From positions 682,001 to 746,000 of the forward strand of contig OY776378.1 in the NCBI GenBank assembly GCA_963675575.1: a stretch of DNA of 64,000 nt, written 5' to 3'. A model generated the notes under the pieces. That model was not told the DNA's origin. It was given only the letters and a program-made list of their open reading frames with translations, and made no database searches. Position 1 is the stretch's first letter. Every line of letters starts with the position of its first letter. This document shows positions 17,255 to 25,929 of this stretch, piece after piece. The stretch comes from JAGLOK01 sp963675575 (GTDB lineage Bacteria > Bacillota > Clostridia > Christensenellales > UMGS416). The translations under genes and the position numbers were made by a program.

Positions 17255-18164
17255 AGGAAATAAACTAAATTCATTTTCGAAAAGAGCGATACTGATTTCA
17301 TGTGTCGCTCTTTTGGCTGTAGCAATGGTTTTGCTGGACATACCAAGCGGGCTGCGAAATATTGTTTTGGGAAATCCGAATATACCAAAGGATTTTGGCA
17401 AAACCCAAGCGCTGGATATAGCTTTTTTTGATGTTGGACAAGGCGACAGCAGTATCATAGGATGCAATGGGAAATATGTGCTGATAGACGCGGGTGAAAA
17501 TGATAAAGGATACCAAATACTCAGATACTTGGACAAGCTCAAAGTTAAAAAGATTGACATCATGATTTTAACACACCCCCACTCTGATCATATCGGCGGA
17601 GCGGATGTGATAGTCGAAAGAATGAAAATCGGATCAATATATATGCCTGATGCCGCTATCGCCACACTGTCGTTTGAAAGCGTATTGGATGCGATTAAGG
17701 AAAATGATATCGAGGTATATGTGCCGGAAGTGGGAGACAAATTAGACTTGAACGGTATGTTAATCACTTTTTTGCACCCGGCAGCCGAAAAAGAGTTTGA
17801 AAACATGAATGACGTAAGCATTATGATAAAAGCCGAAAACAGCTATGGCAGTGCTTTGTTTACAGGCGATGGCGAGGCAGAAGCGGAACGAAATGTGATG
17901 GAAACAGGGCTTGACATAGCCGCAAATGTGCTTAAAGTCGGACACCATGGCTCGTCCACTTCAACGTCTGAAGAGTTTTTGCGTGCAATAGATCCCGATT
18001 ATGCTGTAATATCATGCGGCGAATACAATGAATTCGGTCATCCTCACGATGAGGTGACGGATATGCTTGAAAGTTTTGGAATAAACATATATATAACTTA
18101 TGAAGAGGGGAATGTATACTTCTCGTTTTCGCAAGAGGGAGTGCGGATTTTGCCCGACCGTTAA
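17247..18164 (+). CDS. ComEC-like metallo-beta-lactamase-fold hydrolase, membrane-anchored
   Basis: A 305-residue protein from a TTG at 17247, with GGAGA (17236-17240) six bases upstream. A signal-anchor helix (about 12-32) is followed by a beta-lactamase fold: FDVGQGDSSI, HPHSDHIGG (metal ligands HxHxDH), FTGDGEAEAE and VGHHGSSTSTS. It matches the C-terminal domain of ComEC/Rec2 as found in stand-alone proteins; the ComEC channel domain is absent. An extracellular nuclease or phosphodiesterase role is likely; the substrate is not known. Its stop lies nine bases from the murG stop on the other strand. Confidence 0.87.
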   Translation: MPKGNKLNSFSKRAILISCVALLAVAMVLLDIPSGLRNIVLGNPNIPKDFGKTQALDIAFFDVGQGDSSIIGCNGKYVLIDAGENDKGYQILRYLDKLKVKKIDIMILTHPHSDHIGGADVIVERMKIGSIYMPDAAIATLSFESVLDAIKENDIEVYVPEVGDKLDLNGMLITFLHPAAEKEFENMNDVSIMIKAENSYGSALFTGDGEAEAERNVMETGLDIAANVLKVGHHGSSTSTSEEFLRAIDPDYAVISCGEYNEFGHPHDEVTDMLESFGINIYITYEEGNVYFSFSQEGVRILPDR

Positions 18165-18173
18165 AAGGCAAAT

Positions 18174-19238
18174 TTATTTTGCCGCCAACATTATTTGTTG
18201 AAAAAGCTTATACAAACCATTTTGCAAATCCGCTTTTTCGAGCGCCTCGGCATATTTGTCTTTGTTTTCAATTGTTCTTATCAGCGTGTCAAACAGCAGC
18301 ATATCATTCATTTTTTCCTGATACAGCACGTTTGCCCAGCCTCTGCTCTTAAAATAATTCGCGTTTTTTATTTGGTCTCCGCGGCTTGCTGACATAGGAA
18401 GAGGAATAAGCAGCATAGGTTTATTCAATGCGGCGAATTCAAATATCGCGTTTGCGCCTGCTCGGGCTAAGATTATGTCGGCAGCGGCCAAAAGATGGGG
18501 CAACTCTTCATTGACATAGCCAAATTGCCGATAACCCGCCCTTCCTTCCAGCTCGTCTTTGAGGTTTTTTTCGCCTCTGATATGTATGATTTGAAAATTA
18601 TCGATAAGTTTATCGAGAATATTGTCAATCGCTTCATTTATAGCAGTGGCACCTGACGAGCCTCCCATGATTAGGAGCGTTGGCCTGCTACGCTCGAATC
18701 CGCAAATAATCATTCCTCGCAGGCTGTCACCCGACGTTATTTCTGTGCGCACCGGAGAACCTGTGACGAGGCCTTTTTCCCCTGCGAGTTTCGAGGCTTC
18801 CGGGAATGTGGTGCACATCACTTTGCAAAACGGGCGGCAGATTTTATTGGCTAGCCCGGGAGACATGTCGCTTTCGTGCAGCACTATAGGGATTTTTCGC
18901 ATTGCGCATGCCAAAACAACCGGCACCGCGACAAATCCGCCTTTAGAAAAGCAAACGTTTGGTTTGATTTGTTTAATCAGCTTTAATGATTTGAAAAATC
19001 CTGCAAGTATTTTAAACGGATCTGTTAAATTTTGAAGCGAAAAATACCTTCTTAATTTTCCCGAAGATATTTCGTGATATGTAATGTTTTCCTGACGTGA
19101 AATCAGTTTTTTTTCTATGCCATCTTTCGAGCCGATATAGTGTATCGTGTATCTCGCGTTTTTTAAAAGAGGCAAAAGTGCGATATTGGGTATTACATGT
19201 CCGGCGGTACCTCCGCCCGTTAAAACAATAGTCTTCAT
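18174..19238 (-). CDS. murG: UDP-GlcNAc:undecaprenyl-PP-MurNAc-pentapeptide transferase
   Basis: A 354-residue MurG that makes lipid II from lipid I at the inner membrane face. Signatures: GGGTAGHVIPN at the start, FSKGGFVAVP, HESDMSPGLANK, MGGSSGA, and RAGANAIFEFAALNKPMLLIPLP in the UDP-GlcNAc site. I use ATG 19238 because GGAG lies six bases before it, better than the TTG three bases upstream. It is isolated from other mur or fts genes and convergent with the ComEC-like gene. Confidence 0.93.
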   Translation of the reverse strand: MKTIVLTGGGTAGHVIPNIALLPLLKNARYTIHYIGSKDGIEKKLISRQENITYHEISSGKLRRYFSLQNLTDPFKILAGFFKSLKLIKQIKPNVCFSKGGFVAVPVVLACAMRKIPIVLHESDMSPGLANKICRPFCKVMCTTFPEASKLAGEKGLVTGSPVRTEITSGDSLRGMIICGFERSRPTLLIMGGSSGATAINEAIDNILDKLIDNFQIIHIRGEKNLKDELEGRAGYRQFGYVNEELPHLLAAADIILARAGANAIFEFAALNKPMLLIPLPMSASRGDQIKNANYFKSRGWANVLYQEKMNDMLLFDTLIRTIENKDKYAEALEKADLQNGLYKLFQQIMLAAK

Positions 19239-19328
19239 CAAAATCTCCGCTATTTATATCTTTAGCACATTATATCACATAAAAAAGCTTAAAAAATCAA
19301 TAAGTTGATAATTTCAAAAGGAGCAAAG

Positions 19329-19364
19329 AAAAACCTTACATGTTTTAAGGCAAGGAAGGTTTTT
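19329..19364 (-). terminator. Probable terminator of the following minus-strand gene
   Basis: AAAAACCTT (19329-19337) and AAGGTTTTT (19356-19364) are exact reverse complements with an 18-base interior, just after the stop at 19378. Confidence 0.5.
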
Positions 19365-19377
19365 TGCTTTCTATTAA

Positions 19378-20316
19378 CTATTGAGTTAAAGAATACCCAG
19401 TTGCAATATTTTCTCCAGTATTCGCATCAATTATAATGCTGAAATACATTATATTGTCTTTGCTTTGTTCAGTAATATCATATGTAACATTATAAATGTA
19501 TATGTCCCATTGAATTTTACCATTATTAACATTACACGTAGCTGTTACTTCGTGGCTCTCTCTATCGTCAAGGTACGCTAAAAGTTCATGTATTGCGCCT
19601 TCAATTGTATCATCAGATGTGGGATCACCTTGGTCGTTGTAAATTATATCATCGGAAGCTGGCTTTATTTGGTTAGGGTCAACATTTTCCTGAACATCCG
19701 CCCACCCTGTATTTAAGTCAAGTATGCACTGTTTTGCATACTCGTAAGCGATTTCGATTGCTTCTTTCTCTGATATTTTTACTTCCTGATTTTCTATAGA
19801 TTCATCCTCGGAATCATCTACATATACAGAATATACTACACCATTAGAAAAAAGTCTTACATATGCATGGTTTCCTGTTCTTAGTCCATTGTCGGAAATT
19901 CTATGCACATATACATGATAATCGGTATTTTCACCGCCTTCTATTTCATACTCTACATCTGTATCAAAGAAGTTAGAGTCGCATTTTAGAATTGCTTGCT
20001 TTGCAATATCAATAATCATGTTTTCGTCAGAAATATTCTTGCCGTCATCTTTGCTTCTATCCTTGGCAACATAACCATTCAATGAACCGTCTTCTTTGTC
20101 TATAGCATAAGTATATTCTTCGTCTCTATAGCTATACACATCAAGTCCGGCTATTCCACCGCCATAAGAAATATCGCTTCCAGTCTTTTCTTCGAGTGTT
20201 TTTTCTCCTTGCTTTATGTCTTTGGATTCATCGCCATACCACTCAAAACCTGATAAAACTAATAAGTAAGCGGCAATAACAACAAGTATTGATAAATATA
20301 TTATTATTTTTTTCAT
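19378..20316 (-). CDS. Secreted or membrane-anchored protein with PepSY-like repeats, function unknown
   Basis: A 312-residue protein with one N-terminal hydrophobic segment (about 3-22) and an acidic outer part. Two internal stretches look alike: ISDENMIIDIAKQAIL...DTDVEYEIE and ISEKEAIEIAYEYAKQ..., each a helix followed by strands, as in PepSY/YcdB-type domains, and the end (SIIIDANTGENIATG) is a typical PepSY strand-turn. PepSY domains are often linked to peptidase control at the cell surface. The start has a good AAAGGAA site. It is the last of three minus-strand genes in an AT-rich stretch. I cannot name it more closely. Confidence 0.65.
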   Translation of the reverse strand: MKKIIIYLSILVVIAAYLLVLSGFEWYGDESKDIKQGEKTLEEKTGSDISYGGGIAGLDVYSYRDEEYTYAIDKEDGSLNGYVAKDRSKDDGKNISDENMIIDIAKQAILKCDSNFFDTDVEYEIEGGENTDYHVYVHRISDNGLRTGNHAYVRLFSNGVVYSVYVDDSEDESIENQEVKISEKEAIEIAYEYAKQCILDLNTGWADVQENVDPNQIKPASDDIIYNDQGDPTSDDTIEGAIHELLAYLDDRESHEVTATCNVNNGKIQWDIYIYNVTYDITEQSKDNIMYFSIIIDANTGENIATGYSLTQ

Positions 20317-20378
20317 AATATTTCCTTTTGACGATAGATAAGAAAGAAGCTTTCCCTATTAAGTTTTCTGTGATTTTG

Positions 20379-20831
20379 TTACAAAGACTTTGATGTGGAT
20401 ATTTTATCAAAGTTTCTCATTTTATTTATATAGTATACTTTGTAACAACTGCTCAATAATAAAAAAACAGAAACAACAACAGCACTCGCTATACTGTTTA
20501 AGAAAGATACATATTCAATTGACCCCATTGGTAGCATTAATTGATTTTCAAAAAAATTAAATAATAGATTTATTGGTATTATTGATAATAAAATTAGCAC
20601 ACTTTTAATAATTTTATTTTCTTTAATTAGCTTTATAGAATAAGGTATAATCAGAGCACTTATTGTTATAATTGTCATCATAATATATATCGGATATTCA
20701 ACATCAAAATATGTATCATTTTTATATTGTATGTTCATTTTGTAGAAGTAAAGTTGATATATTGAAGTAAGCAAAATAATATAGATTGTAGTATTTGCTA
20801 AATAATTGAGTTTTTTATATATTCTATTCAT
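20379..20831 (-). CDS. Small four-helix membrane protein, unknown
   Basis: 150 residues with four hydrophobic helices (about 10-28, 43-65, 70-92, 105-132) and lysine-rich loops. No motif or family is recognised. The base composition is very AT-rich, like its two neighbours. It may be cotranscribed with the PepSY-like gene downstream (62-base gap), while a perfect hairpin separates it from the gene on its other side. Confidence 0.55.
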   Translation of the reverse strand: MNRIYKKLNYLANTTIYIILLTSIYQLYFYKMNIQYKNDTYFDVEYPIYIMMTIITISALIIPYSIKLIKENKIIKSVLILLSIIPINLLFNFFENQLMLPMGSIEYVSFLNSIASAVVVSVFLLLSSCYKVYYINKMRNFDKISTSKSL

Positions 20832-20858
20832 AGTAATCCATCCAATTTGTATTATGAG

Positions 20859-20890
20859 AAAAGAGCGATTGTAATATTAATCGCTCTTTT
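20859..20890. terminator. Strong hairpin terminator
   Basis: AAAAGAGCGATT (20859-20870) and AATCGCTCTTTT (20879-20890) form a perfect 12-bp stem. A- and T-runs on both sides would work in either direction; in context it ends the minus-strand gene at 20902. Confidence 0.85.
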
Positions 20891-20901
20891 GTTTTAGCTT
20901 T

Positions 20902-21603
20902 TCAGTTACTTACCCTGATATACCCATCAAGCTTGTTCCACCAATTCGCTATAATGTTAATTTTCTTTACCCTGAAAAAATATCTATGGTCTGCATTTAA
21001 ACTGCTAACCCAAAACGAATCGTCAAACGACATTGCAGCTGCGTACGATTTTATTTCCAGATATGATCCGGCATCGTAGTCATATATGTAAATTTTCACT
21101 CCTCTAGCCAAAGCCTGCACGGTTGAATCTGATACAATATCGGCATCAAAATCCACACCCAGATTACCCCCATATAATCCCGAACCACTTGGTGAATACA
21201 TATAATCCGTATAAGTAGCATAATACATATGGAAATATGTACTGTCCGGCAATGTGGTGTCTTCTGCCGTTGGTGGATTAGAATTATAATCATCATCATC
21301 ACTTTTTGTTTCAACTAAGCTACTTTTTTCATCAGGACAAATATTTCCTTTTACTGCTGTAATTGTAGGAATTGCTGCTGTCCATTCATTAGTATAATCG
21401 CTTTCATTAAAAATATACTTTTCACTTACAGGTATAATTCCATCATCAAGTTCTTGGCTTGAATTAGTATGATGAACAGTATCTTCTATTTCTTCATTAG
21501 TGATTTTAATATCTTCCGCATTTGCTGTTCCCGTAAGCATAAATATCAAAACCATTGACATCAGTAGAGTTATTATTTTTTTTGCTTTTTTAATATTAAA
21601 CAT
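20902..21603 (-). CDS. Secreted protein of unknown function
   Basis: 233 residues with an Sec signal peptide ending near TGTANAEDI (about residue 30), then an acidic low-complexity region and a C-terminal domain rich in Tyr, Asp and beta strands (VKIYIYDYDAG, HRYFFRVKKINI, WNKLDGYIRVSN), suggesting an adhesive or carbohydrate-binding fold; no family is recognised. ATG 21603 lacks a ribosome site, and a short out-of-frame peptide (ATG 21622) overlaps its start. It shares the AT-rich character of the neighbouring minus-strand genes. Confidence 0.6.
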   Translation of the reverse strand: MFNIKKAKKIITLLMSMVLIFMLTGTANAEDIKITNEEIEDTVHHTNSSQELDDGIIPVSEKYIFNESDYTNEWTAAIPTITAVKGNICPDEKSSLVETKSDDDDYNSNPPTAEDTTLPDSTYFHMYYATYTDYMYSPSGSGLYGGNLGVDFDADIVSDSTVQALARGVKIYIYDYDAGSYLEIKSYAAAMSFDDSFWVSSLNADHRYFFRVKKINIIANWWNKLDGYIRVSN

Positions 21604-21631
21604 ATGCAATTTTACTTTTCATTATTTATTA

Positions 21632-21728
21632 TTTGAGCCTTTTATGTTATTATTAATTTAAGTCCTTATTTAATAATTATATCGTCGGCTCAAGGTGATA
21701 GGTTCGCGCCTAGGTTTTGTAAGGACTT
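21632..21728. other. Pseudoknot-like paired segments in a gene-free region
   Basis: Four segments alternate: TTGAGCC (21632-21638), AAGTCCTTA (21660-21668), GGCTCAA (21686-21692), TAAGGACTT (21720-21728). The first pairs with the third (7 bp) and the second with the fourth (9 bp), the topology of a pseudoknot on either strand. On the plus strand the last stem runs into TTTTTA; on the minus strand the element is upstream of the secreted-protein gene. It matches no riboswitch I know. Confidence 0.4.
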
Positions 21729-22074
21729 TTTACTCTTTCAATATACATCACCTTCTTTCAATTTGCATTTCCCACATTATTGCGGTTACAACCATATGTT
21801 TGGTTTATTCCCATAATATGATATTTCGAGCGTAGCATATGGCCTTTGTTATTACAATACCTTTTTTATTTGTTTACAATTGTGTTAATTTAATGCTATA
21901 TAATAAAATGTGTAAATCTACGAGTTTTAATCTTGCTATAAAAAATTGGCATTTTTTTAAGTTTATTCGTGGTAAAATGTTATGGAATGTATTAATCTGT
22001 GGTTTTTTTGCGTAAAAGTTCTGTTTGAGCCTATACTGCAGGGGTTATATTCTTTGTAATGAAAGAGATAAATT
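21729..22074. other. Gap before the phosphatase gene, with a possible promoter
   Basis: No gene is seen. TTGCGT (22008-22013), 18 bases and TATACT (22032-22037) is a fair promoter for the phosphatase gene; AAAGAGA just before 22075 is its ribosome site. Confidence 0.4.
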
Positions 22075-23607
22075 ATGGGTAATAAAAAAAGAATTATAAT
22101 TATTTTGGTATTGCTTATCGCGCTTATAAGCGTTTTAACTGCTATATTCTTAGCGGTATTTTCAATTGAACCGACACATCAAGTGATGACACTGCCGCAG
22201 GAGACTATACAGCCTTCATGTTATCTGGAAGAGATTGAGACGCCCACAGCCACACAAGCGCCCACGGCAACACCAATGCCTGAAAAACCTAAATATATTT
22301 TTTATATAATAGGAGACGGCATGGGATTTTCGCATCTGTTGCTAGGTTCGGCGTATGAAAAGGTTTTATATGAAGATTCGAAGTATCAGCCGTACTGGGA
22401 GAGGTTTGACGTAAAAACAAGCTGTATCGGCGGAATAGAATCGGCAAAAGGCGGCACAATGCTTGCGACGGGATACGACGGCAAGCAGGGAGTAATTGCG
22501 ATGGACAATGATGGCAACAAGCTTGTTACCATTTTAGACAGAGCGAGTGAAGCGGGGTTTTCAACAGGAGTCATTTCAAATTCATATATAATGGATGCGA
22601 CTCCGGCAACTTTTTTGGCGCATACTATGGATAGAGGCGAATATCTTAATATCTCAAACCAAATTCCGTTTAGCGATGTAGACTTCATATCAAGTGGGGG
22701 AATGAATTATTTCTTAAATGAAAGCCAAGCTGAGCAGTTCGGCGAATATGATATAAGAGGGATGAAGTACATTTATAACGGCGATGCGAGCACAATGGAC
22801 AACTTCGCGGAAAATGGCTATTTGACCTATATGGGAAAAGAAGGCTCCTATTTTATGGATATGGATGATTATAGCTGGATTGGCGATGAAAAAATATTTT
22901 CACTATTAGTGTCAAAGAACACATCATATCAGTATAACAAATACGGCAGCCGAAAGAGAAAAATGGAGATCCACGAGCCGGATTTGGATGAAATGACCCA
23001 AACAGGGATAGAAATATTATCACAGAACGAAAATGGATTTGTTTTCGTTATTGAAGAAGCGCTAATTGATAAAGCTAGCCACAATTTGTGGACGCAATAC
23101 GTTGCGTCTGAAATGCATATGCTCAATGAAACGCTTGGTGTTATCTTTGATTTCTATGAAAAGCATCCGTATGAAACACTTATAATATTAACAGCCGACC
23201 ATGAAACCGGAGATATGTCATATAACGAATCTTTCGCCGAAAGCATGGCCAAGCTGTCTGATATAAACTGGCATTCAGGCAGTGCAGAGATAAACAGATT
23301 TTTATCTGAAGAATGGGGATTAAAGCTAAACAAAAACAAGATTGACGAAAAAAAGGAAGTGGCAGAACTGGATATTTGGGGCGGCGAAGAAAAGAACTAC
23401 ACTCTTTTGCATTCCTATATTGCTTCATCTTTGTGCGAATCAAGCGGAATTACGATAAATTCAAAGTACCATTCAAAACAAAAAGTTCCTTGCTACGTTA
23501 TGGGGTTTGGGGCGGAGAATTTTGCCGAGTGCACAATTATCAATGAGATAGCTCCGGAAATATGCGAAATTATGGACTGGAAGACTCTGCCCGAGATTAT
23601 CAAATAA
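22075..23607 (+). CDS. Alkaline phosphatase family protein, membrane-anchored
   Basis: 510 residues: a signal-anchor helix (about 6-30), a Thr/Pro-rich linker (TPTATQAPTATPMPEKP, about 58-74) and an alkaline phosphatase domain. Metal and active-site blocks are IIGDGMG, ESAKGGTMLATG (nucleophile Ser in the place of DSA), FVIEEALIDKASHN and LTADHETGDM. The Asp before the nucleophile in the usual DSA is Glu here, and the Arg-bearing helix after it is altered, so activity or substrate may differ from classical PhoA. The protein should face outside and hydrolyse phosphate esters or act on teichoic acid-like substrates; that is inference. Confidence 0.83.
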   Translation: MGNKKRIIIILVLLIALISVLTAIFLAVFSIEPTHQVMTLPQETIQPSCYLEEIETPTATQAPTATPMPEKPKYIFYIIGDGMGFSHLLLGSAYEKVLYEDSKYQPYWERFDVKTSCIGGIESAKGGTMLATGYDGKQGVIAMDNDGNKLVTILDRASEAGFSTGVISNSYIMDATPATFLAHTMDRGEYLNISNQIPFSDVDFISSGGMNYFLNESQAEQFGEYDIRGMKYIYNGDASTMDNFAENGYLTYMGKEGSYFMDMDDYSWIGDEKIFSLLVSKNTSYQYNKYGSRKRKMEIHEPDLDEMTQTGIEILSQNENGFVFVIEEALIDKASHNLWTQYVASEMHMLNETLGVIFDFYEKHPYETLIILTADHETGDMSYNESFAESMAKLSDINWHSGSAEINRFLSEEWGLKLNKNKIDEKKEVAELDIWGGEEKNYTLLHSYIASSLCESSGITINSKYHSKQKVPCYVMGFGAENFAECTIINEIAPEICEIMDWKTLPEIIK

Positions 23608-23801
23608 ATAATCTAATAATCCAGAATGTTATTATCTTTGTATATATTTTCTTCTTTTGTAATCTATTATTTTACATTTTATGAATTTTAATTAAATTAT
23701 TATGCGATTTATTTTGATAATTGTAAAAAAATATTATATTATTATCATGGAAACAGTTTATACATAAGATATACATATAATTATTATATCATGAATAACC
23801 C
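23608..23801. other. AT-rich gap after the phosphatase gene
   Basis: Very AT-rich with no gene. TATAAT at 23776-23781 is the best -10 for the downstream leader and PP2C gene, with only a poor -35. Confidence 0.35.
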
Positions 23802-23883
23802 GGCCATTCGCAAGAGGTTTTGCGCTTTCATCTTTTGTAAAAAGAGATGTGCAGATGGCGGCTTTAGCGATGCTTCGCATTGC
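23802..23883 (+). ncRNA. Structured 5' leader (three-way junction plus hairpin), unknown class
   Basis: GCCAT (23803-23807) pairs with ATGGC (23855-23859), enclosing hairpins CGCAA/TTGCG (23809-23824) and CATCTTTT/AAAGAGATG (23829-23849). A further hairpin, GCGATGC with GCATTGC (23867-23883), follows. The block is less AT-rich than its surroundings and lies 50 bases before the PAS-PP2C gene, so it is probably in its mRNA leader. I cannot match it to a known riboswitch. Confidence 0.4.
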
Positions 23884-23933
23884 ACACAGAAAATAACAAT
23901 TTTAAATAAAGAAAGATGTAAAGAGATATTTAT

Positions 23934-25067
23934 ATGGGTTCATTAAATCCAACATTGAATAAAATTTCCTTGCTTGAGCATGTTGTGGAATCCATGAACG
24001 AGATGGTTTGCATTGTGAACAGACATGGAGAAATTATTTATTCCAACGCGAAAATGGAAAAAGTAATCGGTACAAAACTGGCAAGAAAGTGTCCAGGCGC
24101 GATGGGGGGAAATAACTGCGAGACTTGCTATGCGAAAACATGCATTGAACAGGGACGCCCTCAAAACACATATTTCGAGCTGAATGGGCGAGTGTACAGT
24201 GTAGTGATTTCGCCCATTCGAGATGAAAACGGTGAAATCTTAAGCGCGCTTGAAGTTTGGAATGATGTTACCGGTGAAAGGCGCTTAAAAGAAAGGCTGA
24301 CAGCCCAAAATGAATTGCTGAAAAGCGACCTGCAGATGGCAAGCACATTACAGCAATCAATGCTTCCCAATGAAATTAAGGGCAAAGAAGGCGTTAGATT
24401 TGATATGATGTACCGTCCCTGTGAAGATGTTGGAGGGGATTTTTACGATATTTTTATTTTAAATGATGATAATGTGGTTTTTTACATTGCTGATGTTTCA
24501 GGGCACGGAGTATCGGCGGCTATGCTGACTGTATTTTTTTCGCAGACGGTCAGATCCATTATGAATACGAAAACGCAAAATGTTGAGCCTGAAGAAGTTT
24601 TAAACGAAGTTTGGCAGCGTTTTATGAACATAGATCTTCAGGAACATTTATATATTACAGCTTGGCTGGGTGTGCTGAATGTTAAAACCGGCGAGCTTAA
24701 ATATTCTAATGCCGGGCATATCATTTCGCCTATAATGTATGATGGAAAAAAAATCGAAACGCTTGATGTGACGGGATTCCCTGTTTGCAGATGGATTTCT
24801 TCATGCAATTTACCTCAAGGGAAAAAGATTATACCAAAGCACGGCAGAATCCTATTATATACTGATGGATTAAGCGACGCGTGGAGAATGATTGAAGAAA
24901 CTAGAACGGAATCGGATTTCTCATCACCCGACGAACTTGCCGAAAGCTGTCTGAAGATGACGAACTTCAGCGAGATATTAGAATCTATATGGAATGGTGT
25001 AAATTTCGATGATTATGAATTGAAGCTAAGCGATGATGTTGCTATGCTGGTAGTGGAGCGAACATGA
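23934..25067 (+). CDS. PAS-domain PP2C (SpoIIE/RsbU-type) serine phosphatase
   Basis: 377 residues: a PAS domain (about 10-120), a short coiled coil (about 120-145, ERRLKERLTAQNELLKSDL) and a PP2C-SpoIIE domain (about 165-375) with RPCEDVGGDFYD, ADVSGHGVSAAML, SNAGHI and LLYTDGLSDA, all metal-site aspartates present. Such enzymes dephosphorylate anti-anti-sigma proteins. The PAS domain has a cysteine cluster, CPGAMGGNNCETCYAKTC, suggesting a metal, Fe-S or redox sensor. It ends 13 bases before cdaA, tying its expression to c-di-AMP synthesis. No anti-sigma partner lies nearby. Confidence 0.88.
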   Translation: MGSLNPTLNKISLLEHVVESMNEMVCIVNRHGEIIYSNAKMEKVIGTKLARKCPGAMGGNNCETCYAKTCIEQGRPQNTYFELNGRVYSVVISPIRDENGEILSALEVWNDVTGERRLKERLTAQNELLKSDLQMASTLQQSMLPNEIKGKEGVRFDMMYRPCEDVGGDFYDIFILNDDNVVFYIADVSGHGVSAAMLTVFFSQTVRSIMNTKTQNVEPEEVLNEVWQRFMNIDLQEHLYITAWLGVLNVKTGELKYSNAGHIISPIMYDGKKIETLDVTGFPVCRWISSCNLPQGKKIIPKHGRILLYTDGLSDAWRMIEETRTESDFSSPDELAESCLKMTNFSEILESIWNGVNFDDYELKLSDDVAMLVVERT

Positions 25068-25080
25068 TGGAGGAAAGACT

Positions 25081-25929
25081 TTGAACGAAATATTGATATA
25101 TGCCCAAGACTTTTTCTCTCCGGGCGATTGGTGGCGCGATATAATTGATATTATAATCGTTACCGTCATTATTTATCAGCTGCTAAAGCTCACGCGTCAA
25201 ACCCGCGCATTTCAGGTGCTTAAAGGGTTTGGTTTGATTATCATGGCTTCAATTGTCAGCGACTGGCTACAGCTTAACGCGCTTTCTTGGGTGTTTAGCT
25301 ACGTTCTTTCGGCAGGCGCAATCGTATTGGTTATCCTTTTCCAGCCCGAGCTTCGCAGAACGCTTGAAAAAATCGGGCGGGGACGGCTTTTATCCAGAGA
25401 GGTGTTTACAAAAGTTGAATCCGAAGAGGAAGAAACGGTTAACCATATTGTGCGCGCTGTTCAGCGTATGTCAGGCAACCATGTAGGAGCTCTAATAGTC
25501 ATTCAAGGGCAGGAGATGCTTGGTGAAGTTATAGAAAACGGTACTTCGCTTTACGCCAACATTTCAAGCCAGCTGATTGAAAATATATTTACGCCGAACA
25601 CGCCCCTTCATGATGGCGCAATCATAGTAAAAGGCAGCACAATAATTGCCGCAGGATGCTTTTTGCCAATAACTTCCGACCCATATCTCGAACAGGAAAT
25701 GGGAACAAGGCACCGAGCGGCATTGGGGATGTCTGAAACATCCGATGCTTTGATAATAGTGGTTTCAGAAGAAACCGGAGTTGTTTCGGTGGTTGAAGGC
25801 GGTAAAATAGAAAGATATATAGACAGCAGCAAATTGAGGGAAATACTCAACAAAGTCTACGAACCCGTTCAGCCGGTACGTGGATTTGGGTTGTTTTCAA
25901 GGAGAAAAAAAGATGAAGAAAATAAGTAG
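25081..25929 (+). CDS. cdaA: Diadenylate cyclase CdaA
   Basis: A 282-residue membrane cyclase that makes c-di-AMP from two ATP. The TTG start follows GGAGG (25069-25073). Three N-terminal helices (about 18-85) precede the DAC domain, which keeps PLHDGAIIV (DGA motif) and MGTRHRAALG (RHR motif); both are needed for ATP binding. CdaA acts at the inner membrane face with CdaR, encoded next, and the pair regulates turgor and cell-wall homeostasis. The PgpH phosphodiesterase for its product is in the same window but split. Confidence 0.96.
   Translation: MNEILIYAQDFFSPGDWWRDIIDIIIVTVIIYQLLKLTRQTRAFQVLKGFGLIIMASIVSDWLQLNALSWVFSYVLSAGAIVLVILFQPELRRTLEKIGRGRLLSREVFTKVESEEEETVNHIVRAVQRMSGNHVGALIVIQGQEMLGEVIENGTSLYANISSQLIENIFTPNTPLHDGAIIVKGSTIIAAGCFLPITSDPYLEQEMGTRHRAALGMSETSDALIIVVSEETGVVSVVEGGKIERYIDSSKLREILNKVYEPVQPVRGFGLFSRRKKDEENK

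Noticed and set aside
21660..21728. Possible tRNA-like or known riboswitch fold
   Set aside because: The T-arm-like GGTTCGCGCC is separated from the closing stem by extra bases, there is no anticodon arm or CCA, and no c-di-GMP, preQ1, SAM or fluoride consensus was matched.
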